Positions 27,856-41,102 of a DNA stretch of 64,000 nt are shown here, one piece after another. The first letter of the stretch is position 1. The number at the start of each line of letters is the position of its first letter. Source of the DNA: Thraustochytrium sp. TN22 (taxonomy: Eukaryota; Sar; Bigyra; Thraustochytrida; Thraustochytriidae); contig JABLUY010000094.1 in assembly GCA_013306675.1 (NCBI GenBank), positions 59,656 to 123,655 on the forward strand, written 5' to 3'. The notes under the pieces were generated by a model that had not been told where the DNA came from, searched no databases, and was given only the letters and a program-made list of their open reading frames with translations. Made by a program: the position numbers and the translations under genes.

Positions 27856-30800
27856 TTAGTCTGCTTGGATGGCCTCTACGACAAGCTTGCGAAGCTCCTC
27901 GGGCTCGATGACAACCTCACAAGCCCTGCCGGCTTGTAGATTCATGCGGCAGGTGTCAATTGCCTCGCGAAGCTTGCGCTTGACAATATCGCGAAGGTGC
28001 AAGCCCTGGTGGGAAGCCTGGACCTCCGACAGGTTTACCCTGGTGCCCTTGGTGAGCAGGAGAGCGCATTGGTCTGCGAGCGGGATGTTGGCGGTGCCAC
28101 GCAAGAGGCCCGTCGCGTAGGTTTCGCGATAAGGAAGCACCGCATCGGGTGCCTCGTCGGCGCCCGAGCTCGTGTACAGGACGTGTGCTGCCTCCTCCTT
28201 GATGGCGGCGAGGTCGGCCGTCTGCGCGCGGCCCTGTGCGAGCAGCCAGAGTCGGCGCTGCAGGGGTCGCCACCCTGCCTGACGATCGATTTCATAGCGC
28301 GCCACGGCATCCGCGACGTCCGCGACGTCCGCGACGTTGGCGTCGGTCGCCGGGTTGAGAAGCGGCGCGAAGAAGCCGCGCCACAGCAGAGGAATGCGCT
28401 CCACAGTCCGAAGGTTGCGGTACCATGCCGAGAGGCCCACGAGGAGGAGGAAGAGCTCTTTCTCGCGGGCGCCGCGGTCCTTGGCTCGGGTCGCGTTGAG
28501 CGACGCCACGTTGCCGGGTGCCCACTCCAGCGCCTTGGCAAGCTCCTCGCGGGGCACGACGCGCTCGACGAGCTCTCGCACGTTGATGGCGCCCTCCTCG
28601 CACATGAGCAGCGTCCAGACGGCGGCGCGGTACGGACTGTAGTGGCCGTGGGCGTCGGCCTCATTCTCGAAGGCGCCGCACTGAAGGACGTACTTGGCGA
28701 GCTTCAGGGCATCGTCAGAGAGCGAGCCTTGCAGCAGCGCCACGAGGTTCTCACGTCGCAGGGCGAGCAGCACGGTAGCTGGGGACCTGCACGCCGAGAG
28801 CAAGACGACAAAGTCGCTCAGCGAGATGACCTCGTTGTGCTGCCACTCCTTCTCGTGCACGTCGCGGAAGTTGATGCTGTGTCCGCGGCGCAGGGCGTCC
28901 GACATGGCCTCCAGCGACTCGTAGCTGCCGCCCCAGCTGAAGGTGAGACACTTTTTGTCCGTGATGCTGGCCAGGTCCTGAAGCTGGTGCGGGAAGCCGA
29001 CCTGGTCAATGAACATCGTGGAGAAGATCACCTCAGAGGGGATCCAGTGGTTGTGTGGAGGCGGGCTCGCCGCGCCGAGGCCAGCATCGCCGGCAGCAGC
29101 GCGCATCATGCAGCACCACGCGGCGATTTTCACGGCGGGCGAGACCCCGTTGGCACCGCGCAGGTCACGCTCCACAAAGTCGGGAAAGTCGCGGCCCGTG
29201 TCGTGGCCCCACATCAAAAGCGCGGCCTGCACCATGGCACCCACAGCGCTCTTCGCCTTTTCGTTCACGCACACAATTAGCTTCTTTGCCGGCGCCACGT
29301 CTGGTGAAAGGGGCGCAGCTGCAGGCAGCTTCTCGCTGGCAGCGAGAAAGGCTGCCACAAAGTCGCGCGCGGTGAGCTCCGAGAGTCGCGGCATCTTCTT
29401 GCACAGCAGCTCCTCCAGCAGCTCGTCCTGTCGACTCGTTGCCTGCAGAGCGGCATCGACAGCGTCGACCATGCGGAGCGATACAGACTCGCCGCCAAAG
29501 AGCGCTCGGCTCAGATGAAACCACAGCTTGATGGCCGTCGGCTTGCGTACGTCGCGCTTTGCCAGGACCTCGTCCAGCAGCACGGTTGGCAGCCTTGCGT
29601 TCACAGCCTTGGCCTTGAGGGGTTCTAGCAGGCTATCATCGCTGGCATCTTTGCGGTTCGCAATGAGGAGCACATGGAGCCGGGCCTGCTGCCCGCTGAG
29701 CCACCCGAAAAGCTCCTTCTTGTGCGCGCTCGACAGCATGTGGTACTCGTCCACGACCAAGAACATACGCCCGCCCTCGGGCGGAACCTTGCGCGCGAGA
29801 ACGGCGGCCAGCGCGGTGTCCACCAGTTCGTCGTCTGAGCCATCAACGTAGGCAAAACCGCGCCCAAGGTCGGCCAGCGCCTTGCCGAGCTGGTCCGAGA
29901 AGAAGCTCTTGCCCGCGCCGGGAGGCGACACGAGCAGCACGATGGCAGGCTCCTCCCGAATCAGAAGCCCCTTGACCGTCACGCGGTAGTCCTCTGCCTC
30001 GCCTCCCACTGCTCCATCAGCTTGAAGCCAGCCACCTGCCGGCACTGCCGCCGCCGTTGCGTCCGGGACCGTCGCTGCCGTCGTTCCCGATGAAGAGGAA
30101 GACGAAGACGAAGACGACGAGGAGGAGGAGGAGGACATGGCTGTGGACGCCGTATTAGACCGCGTAATCGCAGGCCCAGCTAGAAATGCAATGTCTTCGT
30201 GTGTACGAAGAGGCTGCGCCGAGGAGGTCTCGGCGCCCGCCTGCAGACCCACCGGCATGAGGGCCGAGCGCAGTACGACGCTCAGCTTCTTCCAGTCCTT
30301 GCCCACGTTCTGAATTCTGTCCACGAGCGAGGCGTCCAGTTCAAATTCGTGAACCGGCCGGTGCTCGCGAATAGCGGGTCGTTGCAGGTCCCTCTTGCTC
30401 CTGAGGAGACGCGACAAGCTTAGCGGCGCCCGGGTCAGCACGCAGCGGTCGCGGTTCTCGCCAAAGTTCCACGAGGTGTCACAGTCTTCCAGGTACACGA
30501 AGCGCCACGGATGGTGCTTCGAGTACTCGGCGATCCACTTGAGCAGCTGATCGCTGATCGTCGGCAGCCCGCGCACCCAGACCATCCAGGTGAACTCGGA
30601 GAAGCACCCAATGATGCGGAGGTACATGGACGCGTCGTCGCGCGCGTTGATGAGACTGTCGTGACCCAGGTCGCACTTGACCGGCACGATGCCGAAGCGC
30701 TTCAGCTCCTCGTACTGTTCACGCCGCACTACGTGGACGCCATACATGTTATTCTTGCGCACGATCAGCTCACGTACGCCAGCTGGGATCTCGTACACGT

Positions 30801-32130
30801 TGACGAGTTGCTTGCGCGCACGTTCCTCAGGGGGCATAGCCGCTGCTACGCAGTTCGCGATGACTCGGAGATTTACGTCCTCATCCGCGACTTCTGCCTC
30901 GATGTGCTCTTGCCGGTTCCGGCGCCCGTCAGGCATCTCCTCCTCGGCCGCCGCCGCTGCGATGTGCTTCATGAGCACCGGCGCGGTGGGTGATGGCATG
31001 CCGTAGCGCAAAGTGTTCATCATGAACTGCTTCGCGCTCGCTGGCAGCGGGCTGCGGGCGAGCTTCGCGAGCCAATCCAGCAGGCGATCGCGGTGCTCCT
31101 CGACCGGCCGGCCCTTCTCTACCTGCTCATTCATGGCGCGATCCAGAAGTCGCGCGTGGAAAATGTAGGCGATCGGCAGGCCTTTTGCATCCGAGTATTG
31201 CACCTTGAGCTGACGCGTGTCGAGCGGCACGAAGTAGATCTCGCGCGCCGTGGTCTCGCGTCCATGCATGGTCCACACCACCAGGTTGGACTCCCGCGGC
31301 GCACCGTAGCCGCCTCCCGCGAAGTCGAAGAGGCTGACCTGTGCAGAACGTGTGGTGCTCGCGCCGTTGGTGCTCTCACTTGCGCCGTTGGTGCTCCCTC
31401 TTGCGCTGCTGGCGCCAGGCGTAGCCGCAGTTGCACCCTGATTTGCGCCGCTTCCTACGCCAGAGGCAGCGCCAAAACCTACGTCCACGTCTACACGTCG
31501 GCGTGCGGCGCGGCGCTGGGACGCGGATCCAGGGAGCTGACGCTCGGACTGCTGCACGGTGTCTCGCGTGTGCTTGCCTTGAGAAGTATGGGCTCCCATC
31601 ATGCGCACCTTCTTTCGTGGAGGTTGACGTCCTACCTCGTCCTCGTCATCGCTGTCGACAAAGTCATGTGTGAAGACACGTTTGCCCGAACAATCGGCTT
31701 CCTTCTCTAGGCCGTTCAGGATAGTCATACCCGCCACGCGAAACTTCTCCTTCGCGATGTGTGCGTGCTTTGCCACGAGCTTGTCTTCGAGGCCGTCCGC
31801 CAGCTTTCGAGACGGACTCAACCTGAGTTGCAGGTTGCGTTGTACAAGTTTGAGCATGTGGATGAGCTGGGAGCGCGCATCGGCGCCCGTGGTCGTCATA
31901 ATGCGCCCCAACGAGTCACGTAGCGTACCGTTGAGAGCCTTGTCGCTGCCGAGCCCGCGAACGGCGTCGGAAATGGCGGTGTGCTGGAGGGCATTGTCCT
32001 TGATCCTGTCGAGCTGTTTCAGCAACTTGCTCACGCAGTCCCATTCCGCCTTGAGGTACTTTGCGTACCCAGCTCTTTTGGGCTTCGCACGCGTTGCGGG
32101 TCGGTCGCCGTCTTCATCGTCTTTTTCATA

Positions 32131-32202
<72 letters not shown>

Positions 32203-35200
32203 TTCGTCGTCGTCGTCGTCGCCGCCGCCTCCTCCTTCGTCGATTCTCTCGTTCTCGTCCTCGTCCTCGAATTCGAATTCGAAAGCCTCGTGCTCCTCAT
32301 CTTCGTCCATGTCGTCCTCGGCAAATGCCCTTTCAATGGCAATGGACGCACTGGGAGCTCCATGGGCTGCGGCGTCATACCTGTCAGCTTTTGCACGCCT
32401 GCCGAAGGCGAGGCCTCCATGTGCTTCGTCGTAGGCCAGCTTCAGCTCGCGGATGCGGTCCAGCGCCTCGCGAACTGAGGCCGGCTTTGCTTGCTGCGGC
32501 GCCGCCCCCGCAAAGGAGAGTTGGATGATGCACTCGAGGACTCGTACAACGTCCTCGTCGAAGTTGAAGGCGGCAAGGCGATGGGCGTCAACCACTGTGT
32601 GGAGAAAGAGCTCGGGATGCTTCACCTCGGTTGAGCGAGTGGTCGCCATCAGCATCACCCAGGTGCCCTGGAGCGTCTTGCGGAGGTAAAAGCCGTTGCC
32701 CAGGATCGTGGAGTCGTTGGCCAGGCTCTGGAAGAGCTCCCAGGTCTCCCCGTTGTTGGCGAAGACATGGTCGATCTCTGCCCCTGCATCCAGGTCCCCG
32801 TCGAAGGAGCACGGGCTGTGCTGCACATAGTGCATCTGACGATCCGCATGCTCCTCGACTGGCCGTCGCAGAACGGGGTGCAGACCAGGCGCAACTTCTA
32901 GCACAGCGTAGGATGGCTCGACTGAGATGCGCAAGAGCTTGCGCGCCGAGACGACGCTCGGGAATCGCGCCACGCCCGCATCCGCAGACCTTTGTAGCGA
33001 CCGGGCGGCGCTGGACGCGGCCTGATCCTCCACTTCGAGATGAGCCAAGTGCTGCTGCTGTAGCTGACTGGGCGTCGAGAGCACCTCATGCCCAGTCTGG
33101 CCATCATCCTCCACGTGCCAGGGAATCGCGGCTTCCTCACCGGTCTCCTCCTCCTGCTGATCTTGCTGTCGTTGCTGACCTTGCTGCTGTTGCTGCTGCT
33201 GTGGCGGCAGCGCGGGCACCGTAGTTGCCGACGAAACAGCGCCAGCGTTGGCATCGGACGCGTCTCGACCCATGCGAATGGCGAGTAGTGGGCCCACAAG
33301 GCAATTGTGATAAAGCTGGTAGGCAGCATCACTCAAATTCTTGTTGTTCGCCGCGATGCCGCGTGGCTTGCCCGGTAATTTGATGCCTTCGAGCAGCGCA
33401 CGCACGAAGTTGCCGTGGCTGTTGCGCCCATCGCACTTGACGTAGTTGGCCACGGTGCGCGCAGCAGCCTGCTCCCGTGCGACGTTGCGAGTCTTCCAGA
33501 GCTTGATGATCTCGCGAATACGCTTCACAGTAGACGCTAGGGTGTCCGTGCCGGTGAAGACCGTTTGGCTCATGAAGTTGATCTCCGCCTTGCACTGCGC
33601 CGAGAGAAAGATGACGTTGCCCTGCACCGGGAACTGCTTCGCAAAGGCAATCATCATGGCCTCCACAGTGGCGCCGTCGGTGAGTGGCGTCAGACCCAGG
33701 ATAATGAAAAGCCCATCGCAAATCTCGGCGAGGTTCTCGCGGCCGCGGTCGGTCGTGTCCAGGCCCTTTGCAAGCGCCGCGAAGGCACTCTCAACGAGCG
33801 CCCGACTGCGGCGCAGTCCGATCAGGAAGGCTCCGGCAAGGCGAAGTGTGGGCCACCGAACAGCAGCAGCGTTGGCGAGACCCTTGCCGACCAGCTCGAA
33901 GAGCTCGCTAACAACGACGTCGTGCTCCTTGGCAGGGTCAATGGACTCGAATGCCAAGCGCGCCTTCTCTCCAAGCTGCTCCGCCCGAGCGCGGCCCTCG
34001 GGCCCATTCGCCGCAGCCTGCGCTAGCAAGAGGACCTGTTGTGTGGTGATGGATGCCGACTGGCTCGTGAAGAGTGCATCCATGGAGCCCCCGTACTCGT
34101 CCACGAAGCGCGCGTCCACAATGACCGGGAGGGGACAGTAGACAAGGGCGGTTGCGGCGGTGTTGAGCTTGGACTCGATTCGCGTCACCGAGGCCTGTGC
34201 CGCTCGGCGGCCCTCTTCGCCCGCAAGCATAATGAAAGACGCCAGGTCGGCCGGGCGAAGGCCAGCCTGACGGAACCACGCCAGCAGAGCCAGGCCAGTA
34301 TGCGCAATGATGGAACTCGAGTTGCCAAAGCGCGAGTACATCTTGTCCATGGCATTCTCCAGGTGTATGAGAAGCACCAGGTTGTGCCGAAGAGTCTCCG
34401 GCGACCAGCCCTCCTGGATGCGTGGGAAGGCGAGCCTCGCGTCCCACTTCGCCGGACAGCTCAGTGCCGCCGGCACAACTTGTCGGAGCTGCTCGTACGA
34501 GTGCCTGATGCACTCGTGCGGGAGGTCGCGCGCCGTCTCGATGCGGAGAGCGTAAATGGGATATGTCGTCGAGCCCTGTTGCGCCAGCACGAGAACCTCG
34601 CTGCGACTCGGCACGGCGTCGTCGGCGCCGCCCACGAAGCGCGCCTTGAGGCTGCTGAGTGCCTCGCCGGGCAGGGTGTGAGGCATGAGGACGAAGGTCG
34701 CCAGCAAAGAGAGCGGCTCGGTGCTCCGTTCGCAAGCCTCTCGGAGCGCCGGGTCCTGCGCCACTCGCTTGAAATTCTCCCACTGCGCTGAATTCTTGGG
34801 TAGGAGTGCGGTCGGAAGATTGTACAGCGGGTTGGCAGCCCACGTGTACCAGACAAGCACGCGCAAGCCGCGCGTCGGCGGAGGCGCGCCCGCCTGCGCC
34901 GCGTGCTCCTCATGGTACCTCGTGCACGCCTTGAGCATATCCTCGCGTGCTGGGGCGGACGAAAAGAAGCGCTTGTGGAAGGCGATCATGGCCGAGATGT
35001 CCTCGCTTTCTGCTTCTTCGCTCGAGTCCTGGGCAAATCGCGAAATGTAGAGCTTCATGAGGGCCGGGGACGCGACCAAGTCGAGCTTGCTGGCAACGGT
35101 GCTGAGCTCCGCGAGCATGAACCTGTCCCGGGCCACGGAGCGGAGCGCATGGATGAAGACGGTGGGCTCCCGATCTTCGTACAGGTCCTCGAGGACGGCT

Positions 35201-38200
35201 GCCACGAGGACCTCGCTCTGCGCCGGTCGCAGCTTCTGGTCGCGAAGCAGTGCGCACACCTGGAGGCACACGTTGAAGCTAGCCGAGTCCGCGACGCCTT
35301 CGCGGTCACACGGCACGATGGCGTGAAGTAAGGCTGCCAGGTACGCTTCGGGCCCAACTGCGGACGCTGGATCCTGCTGCCTGATCGCAGCAAGGACGTG
35401 CTCACAGACAAAGCGCGCAAAGGGCTCTTGTTGTGCGCCGTTCCCGGAAGACTCCATCGCGCTTGGGTGCTTGCCAGCGCCGTGCACAAGCACCTCACCC
35501 ATGGCAGCTGGGGACAGGTGCAAGTGCCACTCGGGAGCCTGGCGCACGCGTGCGAGGCCACTCCACACGGCCTCATCGTGCGCCCCATTCGCCCAGGCCG
35601 CAAGCGGATGCACGCGAGAGTTGATGATCTGGGCGCTCTGGGGCAGGTGCTCGCGCCAGGTTGAGTGGAGGCAGAGCCGAAGCAGCGCCGCACCGAGCGT
35701 GAGCCGTTCCGTGCCGCAGAGAACATCCTGTACTAGTGCACGGTTGCGCTCGTCCGCGGACAGCACGATCTCGGCCACCTTGGGTTGCGTGAGAAGTGCA
35801 TTCGAGGGCTCGTCGAGCTGGACGAGCGCCTGCACGAGGCTGCGTTCCAGCTCCCTGTCGGAGCCGGCCTCACTGGACGCCTTAAAGTCGAACTGCAGGT
35901 CTGACTGGAGGAAATCCGTGATGAGGCGCGCAAAATGCCCGCCGTTGCAGACCCTGCGTTGGTGCCGGAGAATCGACCATGCAAGCGCCGCGACGCGGTG
36001 CTGTAGCTCGACCAGAACTTTCCTAGCCGCCAGGCTGCCGGCACCGCTCGGCTCCCATGAGAGTGCACCGCGTAGCGCCTCGTAGTCACGGCTGAGTTGC
36101 TCCACGATGGTCTCTGACATCGGGAGGGAGAGCATGCGGTTCTTGCTCAGAGAGACGGCCAGCAAGAAGCGCAGCGGCGACTCCTGCAAAAGGTGGAGCA
36201 GAATCGGCGTGGAGATCTCCGGCGTCCGCGGCCAGCTGCGATGGACAGCGTTCCACTGGAGGTCGCCCCCGCGCACGGCCGTCTGTTCAAGGATGTCACT
36301 GAGCGGCGTCATGCTGTCACCGCGCCCGGGGTCTACGATGTAGCACTCACCAGCGGCTTCCTCCGCCAGCACGATGGCCGCAGCGGCCCGTGCCGCCGCT
36401 TCGTCTTGGCCCGACGCCTCGTGCCGGTGTTGCTCAAACGAGCTGCATAGGACCTCACCTGGGTTGTCTGTGCGGCTGATGTTGACCCGTGGCTCGATCT
36501 TGCCGAGCGGGGCAAAGGCATGTGGGTGCCGCATTGCCGCAAGGAAGATCCAGATGCGCATAGACTGCGGCGCCAGCAGCATCGCCGGGTCCGTGGCGAC
36601 GTCGGTAAAGTGAAGCAGGCGCGTAGCGCCCGCTTCGTCTCGCACGGAGTCCACATGATGCCACAGCACGCGTGCGACGAGATCGCCAACCAGGAATTTC
36701 GCCGCGCCACCCGCTGCCCCGGTAGGCGACGGCGGCGCCGTCCCTGCCAGAGCCGCTTGCTCGCCGTTGCGGGTGTTCTCGAAGCTTGCGACGTCGAGGG
36801 AGGGCGCTTCGCCCGACGCGAGCGTGCGCAGCATCCTTTGCAGGAGCGCCGGCTGCGAGGCGAGGCGCAAGGCGAACTCACTCAGGAACCCAGGCACGTG
36901 CTCGTGGGCCCTGTCCTCGAGAAAGTTCTGCAGCGCGCTGCGATCATCCGCGGTCAGAATAAGATGAGGCCCCAGAAGCGCGCGCAGCCCCAGCACCAGT
37001 CGATCGTTGGCTTGGTCCGCCGGGACGAGGGCGCGTGCGTGCGTGATGCCGATGCGCTCAAAGGCAACCCTCCCGTCCGCAACGGAGGATTGAAACGTCG
37101 TCAGGTCGCGTGTCGCGGCGTTCACCACGAGCAATAGGGGCATGCGGCGCGCAGCGCAGTGGGAAATAATCACCTGCAGGCGGTCGCGAACGAGCAGCTG
37201 CGCGTGCAGCAACGCAACCACGGAACGCGGCTCGTCCAACTCGTCCGTGTCATAGCTGCGGGGCGCCTCGGCAGATAGAAGCGCGCGCAGGTGCTCGATG
37301 CACCGCGGGTCGCGCGCGTTGAGTACTTCGGTCCGGGCCTCGAAGGCACCCTGCAGCGCACCCTCGAGCGCCTCGGCGGCCTCGGTCACCACCACCCGCG
37401 TGTTGCGAGAGAGGGAGGGCGGGCCGGCGTCATCCCCGGACGCGGCCGCCCAGCGCGTGAGGTCTCGCATCCAGGTCGACGCGCTCAATACTCGCGCGTG
37501 AATGCGTTCCACGGTACGCTCCGTGAAGGCAGGGTCCGCCAAAAGCGCGTGAGCGACGCTGCGCACGAGGGTGCCGTACACAGTGGCTGGCTCGACGCTG
37601 ATGACCGGGCTGATCTCCCGCGCGCAACTGGTGACCACCTCGTGCAAGAAGACGCGAGCTCGGATATCGGCCGGCAGGCGGTTGTAAAGAGCCATGAGGC
37701 CCTTGGTGAAGAAGAGAACGAGCTTGACACAGCGGGTCTGGCTCGCGACGCCGAGCAGCGTCTCGAGCATTCCTGCCGTCATGCGGCCAGTGAGGCGAAC
37801 AAAGTAAAATGTGGGCACGGACATCTCCACGCGGCGCCCAAGGCGGTCCTTGATGCTCCAAAAGTTGCTCGGCTCCACGTCCAGTGGCTCGCAGGTAAAC
37901 TTGGTGCGTTCACGCAACAAGTCCAGCACGTGGGTCCACATCTCGTCCGTGGCCATCGCCGCCGTGGCGGGCTCCTTCACATTCTCGTGACCCGCCACGA
38001 GCGCCAGGGTGGCTTCTGCGGCAGCTTGCTCCTCGGGGCTTGCCCCTGCCCTGGAAGCGAGCAGGTCGGACCAGACCTCATGGATGGAGCCCTTGAAGAG
38101 CTTCTCGGATGCAGCAATGAGCGAGGTCACCGGCATGCAGTTCAAAATGAGCTGGTTGGTTCGCAGCATCTCGAAGGCGGCCCTGGGCTGGCCGCTGACG

Positions 38201-40387
38201 CCGCGCAAGTGCACAAAGATGGAGAGGACCTGCGCCAGCGTCTCGGCCGTCTCCACGAAACCGGTCTTTGCATACGGTGGAAGAAGCCCAGCCAGCTCGT
38301 GCGTCGGATGCACCGTGCTGTCAAAGCCCAAGTAGGTCGCGGGAAGTAGCAGGAGGTAGCGGCGGAAGCTGAGGTTGTCCTGCTCCGGCGCCACACTGCT
38401 CCGTGGCAGCACAGCGAGCGACGGGAGCCGCATACCTTCCACCTCGAGCTTGCCGGGCTGCGTCAGGGAGACGAGAAAGCGGCGCTCGCAGCTCTCCTGC
38501 AGCGCCTTGTAGGCTTCGCGCTCCTTGGCGCGGGGGTCGTCTTGCTCACCCGCTGGCACGGAGTCCATCTCCAGTAAAACGTGCGTGAAGAGGCGCTCCG
38601 TTTTCTGCGCCGAAGCCTGCGCAATGGACGATGACGATGAGGAGGAGGCGTTGCCTGTGGCCGACCGCTCCGCCGTAGTGGTCGCTTGATTCAGTCTTGC
38701 GGCCTGTGGCGTGAGTGCCGGTGCCTCGGCATTGCCGCCGATCGTCGGCGTGGACCCGTTCACGGGCGTCTCCTCCATGCCGCCGCCGCCGCCGCCAACG
38801 TTACCGCCGCCATTCACCTGGCGCGGGCCGTGCGCGGCGGCGGTCTGTGCTGGATCCTGCAAGATGCGCTCCAACGGGGCCGAGTTGGCAGCATGCTCGC
38901 CGGTGGGCACGAACTCGTAGAACACGAGAACGTCCTTGCCCTCACGGACTGGAAGCACCGAGTTGTTGAAAATGTTGTCCCGCGCGTCCCCGCAGAGGCT
39001 GTCAGGGATGCGCGTGTATGTGCCGTCGAGGCGGGCGCCCACCTCGGTGATGGCATCGCCGGACTCGTCCGACACGCTCAGACGCCGCGCAATAAAGGGC
39101 GAGCTGCGGTCCGCAGCGAGGACAGCGCCCGCCGGGTCGGCGCGATAGCCGATGACTAAAATGACGCGCCCTGCCTCGCCGTCCGCCTGGTCGCGGGCGT
39201 CCGCATTCGGGTCTTGAACCGCGGCCAGGCAAGACCCGAGCGACGACGCATCGCGCAAGTCCGCAAGGCGCTGCTTCCTGGAGCAATACTGTCGGATCTT
39301 GGTCATGTACGCCTTGCTTTCGGGCTTGCTGCCAGTAAGCATTTTAAAAATCTCAGGCATGGAGTCGCCCTCGAAGTCCGGCGGCGCGTCGCGGAAGGCT
39401 TCCGCGCCACCCAGAAACTTGTACACGAGCCTTGAGGTTTTGAGGAACCACTTCTGCTCCTTCGCCACGAGCGCACGGACCCGCGCCAGGGAGAGCAAGT
39501 CGCCCTGTGCGCCGGCATGAATGCTATTGCGGTACCACTTGTCCAGACGAGTTGACTCCGCGCCCAGGTGCGGATCCACGATGACCACCTCCTTGACCTG
39601 TGACACGTTTCGCTTCAGCGCGTCGACGAAAATGCGCGTGTTGCGCTGGTACAGGTCCACGGCGGCGTCCAGGCGGTTGATCATGGCGGTCGTGTGCGTG
39701 GACGTTACCCCGTTGCGCGCTTCTTCGCCGAGCTCTCGCAGCTGCGTCTTGACCTGCTCTGAGTAGCTCAGCTTGAGCTGCTTCGTACACAGCTTCTCCG
39801 TGATGGCGAAAATCTCTTCCGCCGTGTAGTACCTCATCCGCACAAAAGGGATCACGAAGCCGAACTCCTTCTCGTCGTGCAGTCGCCTCAGCAGCTCCTC
39901 CGGCTTGCACCCGCGCACATTCTCCAGGAGGTTGTCCAGCTCCTTTGCGTCCATCTCCTGAAACAGACCCAACACCTGCTTGGAGGCTTCCTTGGATGCC
40001 TCAGCAGCCTTGAGCGCCTTCCGCATCTGCTTCTCAAAATTATCCCCCCTCACAGTAAAGACATAGTCGCCTTTGTTTTGCTTCTTGCTCTTGTGGAGTG
40101 ACACGAGCCTGCCGCCCAGCCAGCGCAGGCACTCGTAGCCTTCACGACTGCAGCCAGGGCAGTCCACGCGAAGCCACGAGCGTCGCCTGATCTCGCTTAG
40201 CGTTGCCATGGGTCCCAGCAGGGTGTCGTATTCAACCTTGCGCAAGCGCTTGCTCCACCCGTCCAGCAGCTTCTCGAAGCGGAAGTCCTCCTCCTTGTTC
40301 TCCAAGAGCTTGCGCCGGTTTTCTTCGTCCATTTCCTGGATTGCATCCCGCCCCACTTCAACGATATCCTCGTCGCCGCTGCTGCCA

Positions 40388-40418
<31 letters not shown>

Positions 40419-41043
40419 CGACGCTGCTATCGCTGCTGTTGACGTCGTCATCTTCGTCATCGTCTTCATCGTCGGCGTCGTCCTCGACCTTGTCGTGGTC
40501 TGCATCCTTCGTGATGGTCGTCCACTTGTGCTTGCGCCCGGTCAGAGACGCCTTTTCGGCCTGGACGCATTCCTCGTCGCTGCTGTTGACTGCATCCTCC
40601 TCGTCCGAGGCGTCTATATCGTCAATCTTGCGCAGGGCCTTGCTCGCCTTGTGGCGCTTTGCGCTCGCCTTGGGGCGCTTTGCGCTGGCCTTGTCCGCAC
40701 CGCGGCCCGCCTTGGCGCCTGCGTCACTCTGCCGCCTGGCGCCCGCATCTGCATCGCGGTTCACGCTTTCGCGCGCCCTCTTTTCCCCGCGTGCCTCGCT
40801 GAGATCCTCCTCCATGTCCGAGTCCTCCAAGTCCTGTCCGCCGCTATTCTTCCTGGCGCCACGTTCGCTGTCGCGAGCGGCTCTTGCCCCGCCCTCTTGC
40901 TTGTCCAAGCTCTTCCTCCAGCTCTCGCTCTCGGAGCCCACGCTCGAGCTCGAGCTCGGGCTCAAGCTTGAGTCGGCGTCCAGCTGCTCCATCTCCGCGC
41001 GCAGCCGCGCGAGCCCGCCCTTGCGCTTCTTCTTCTTGTCCAT
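27856..41043 (-). CDS. Giant P-loop NTPase protein A2 (4395 aa), paralogue of A1
   Basis: The open frame runs further upstream to about 41478 without another ATG, so I start at ATG 41041-41043, which gives MDKKKKRKGG; stop TAA 27856-27858. The first 290 residues are a charged Lys/Arg/Ser/Asp tail that could act as a nuclear-localisation signal. Homology to A1 begins after it (blocks LSEIRR and YECLRWLGG). The P-loop module is conserved: SPPGAGKS near residue 3706 and FLVVDEYHML near 3764. Other shared blocks are HVFANNGETWELFQSL, FVPLDTRQLKVQYSDA, the segment around ISDQLLKWIAEYSKHHPWRF and FSWGGSYESLEAMSDALRRG. Insertions absent from A1 include a 30-residue Asp run (about 2942-2971), Gln-rich and Ser-rich runs, and a poly-Ser just before the P-loop. 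It is divergent from B2 and converges with B1. Function unknown; inferred partner of the RNF213-like protein. Confidence 0.88.
30093..30138 (-). repeat. Poly-Ser-coding repeat in A2
   Basis: Repeated GAA/GAC/GAG triplets on the plus strand read as about 15 consecutive Ser codons on the minus strand, in the linker ahead of the A2 P-loop. A1 has a shorter, Pro/Ser/Ala-rich linker there. Confidence 0.85.
32131..32220 (-). repeat. (GTC)n microsatellite coding for a 30-residue acidic run in A2
   Basis: Thirty triplets, all GTC except one TTC, encode 29 Asp and one Glu. The near-perfect repeat is absent at the matching place in A1, where a shorter mixed Asp/Glu stretch lies. It should vary in length between strains. 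Confidence 0.95.
40374..40440 (-). repeat. Ser/Gly repeat (GCTGCTGTT type) near A2 N-terminus
   Basis: GCTGCT/GCTGTT repeats on the plus strand encode a Ser-rich run with Asn and Gly on the minus strand (about residues 202-222 of A2), within the disordered acidic N-terminal tail. Confidence 0.8.
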
Positions 41044-41065
41044 GGCGCCGTCGCCGCCGCCACCG

Positions 41066-41102
<37 letters not shown>

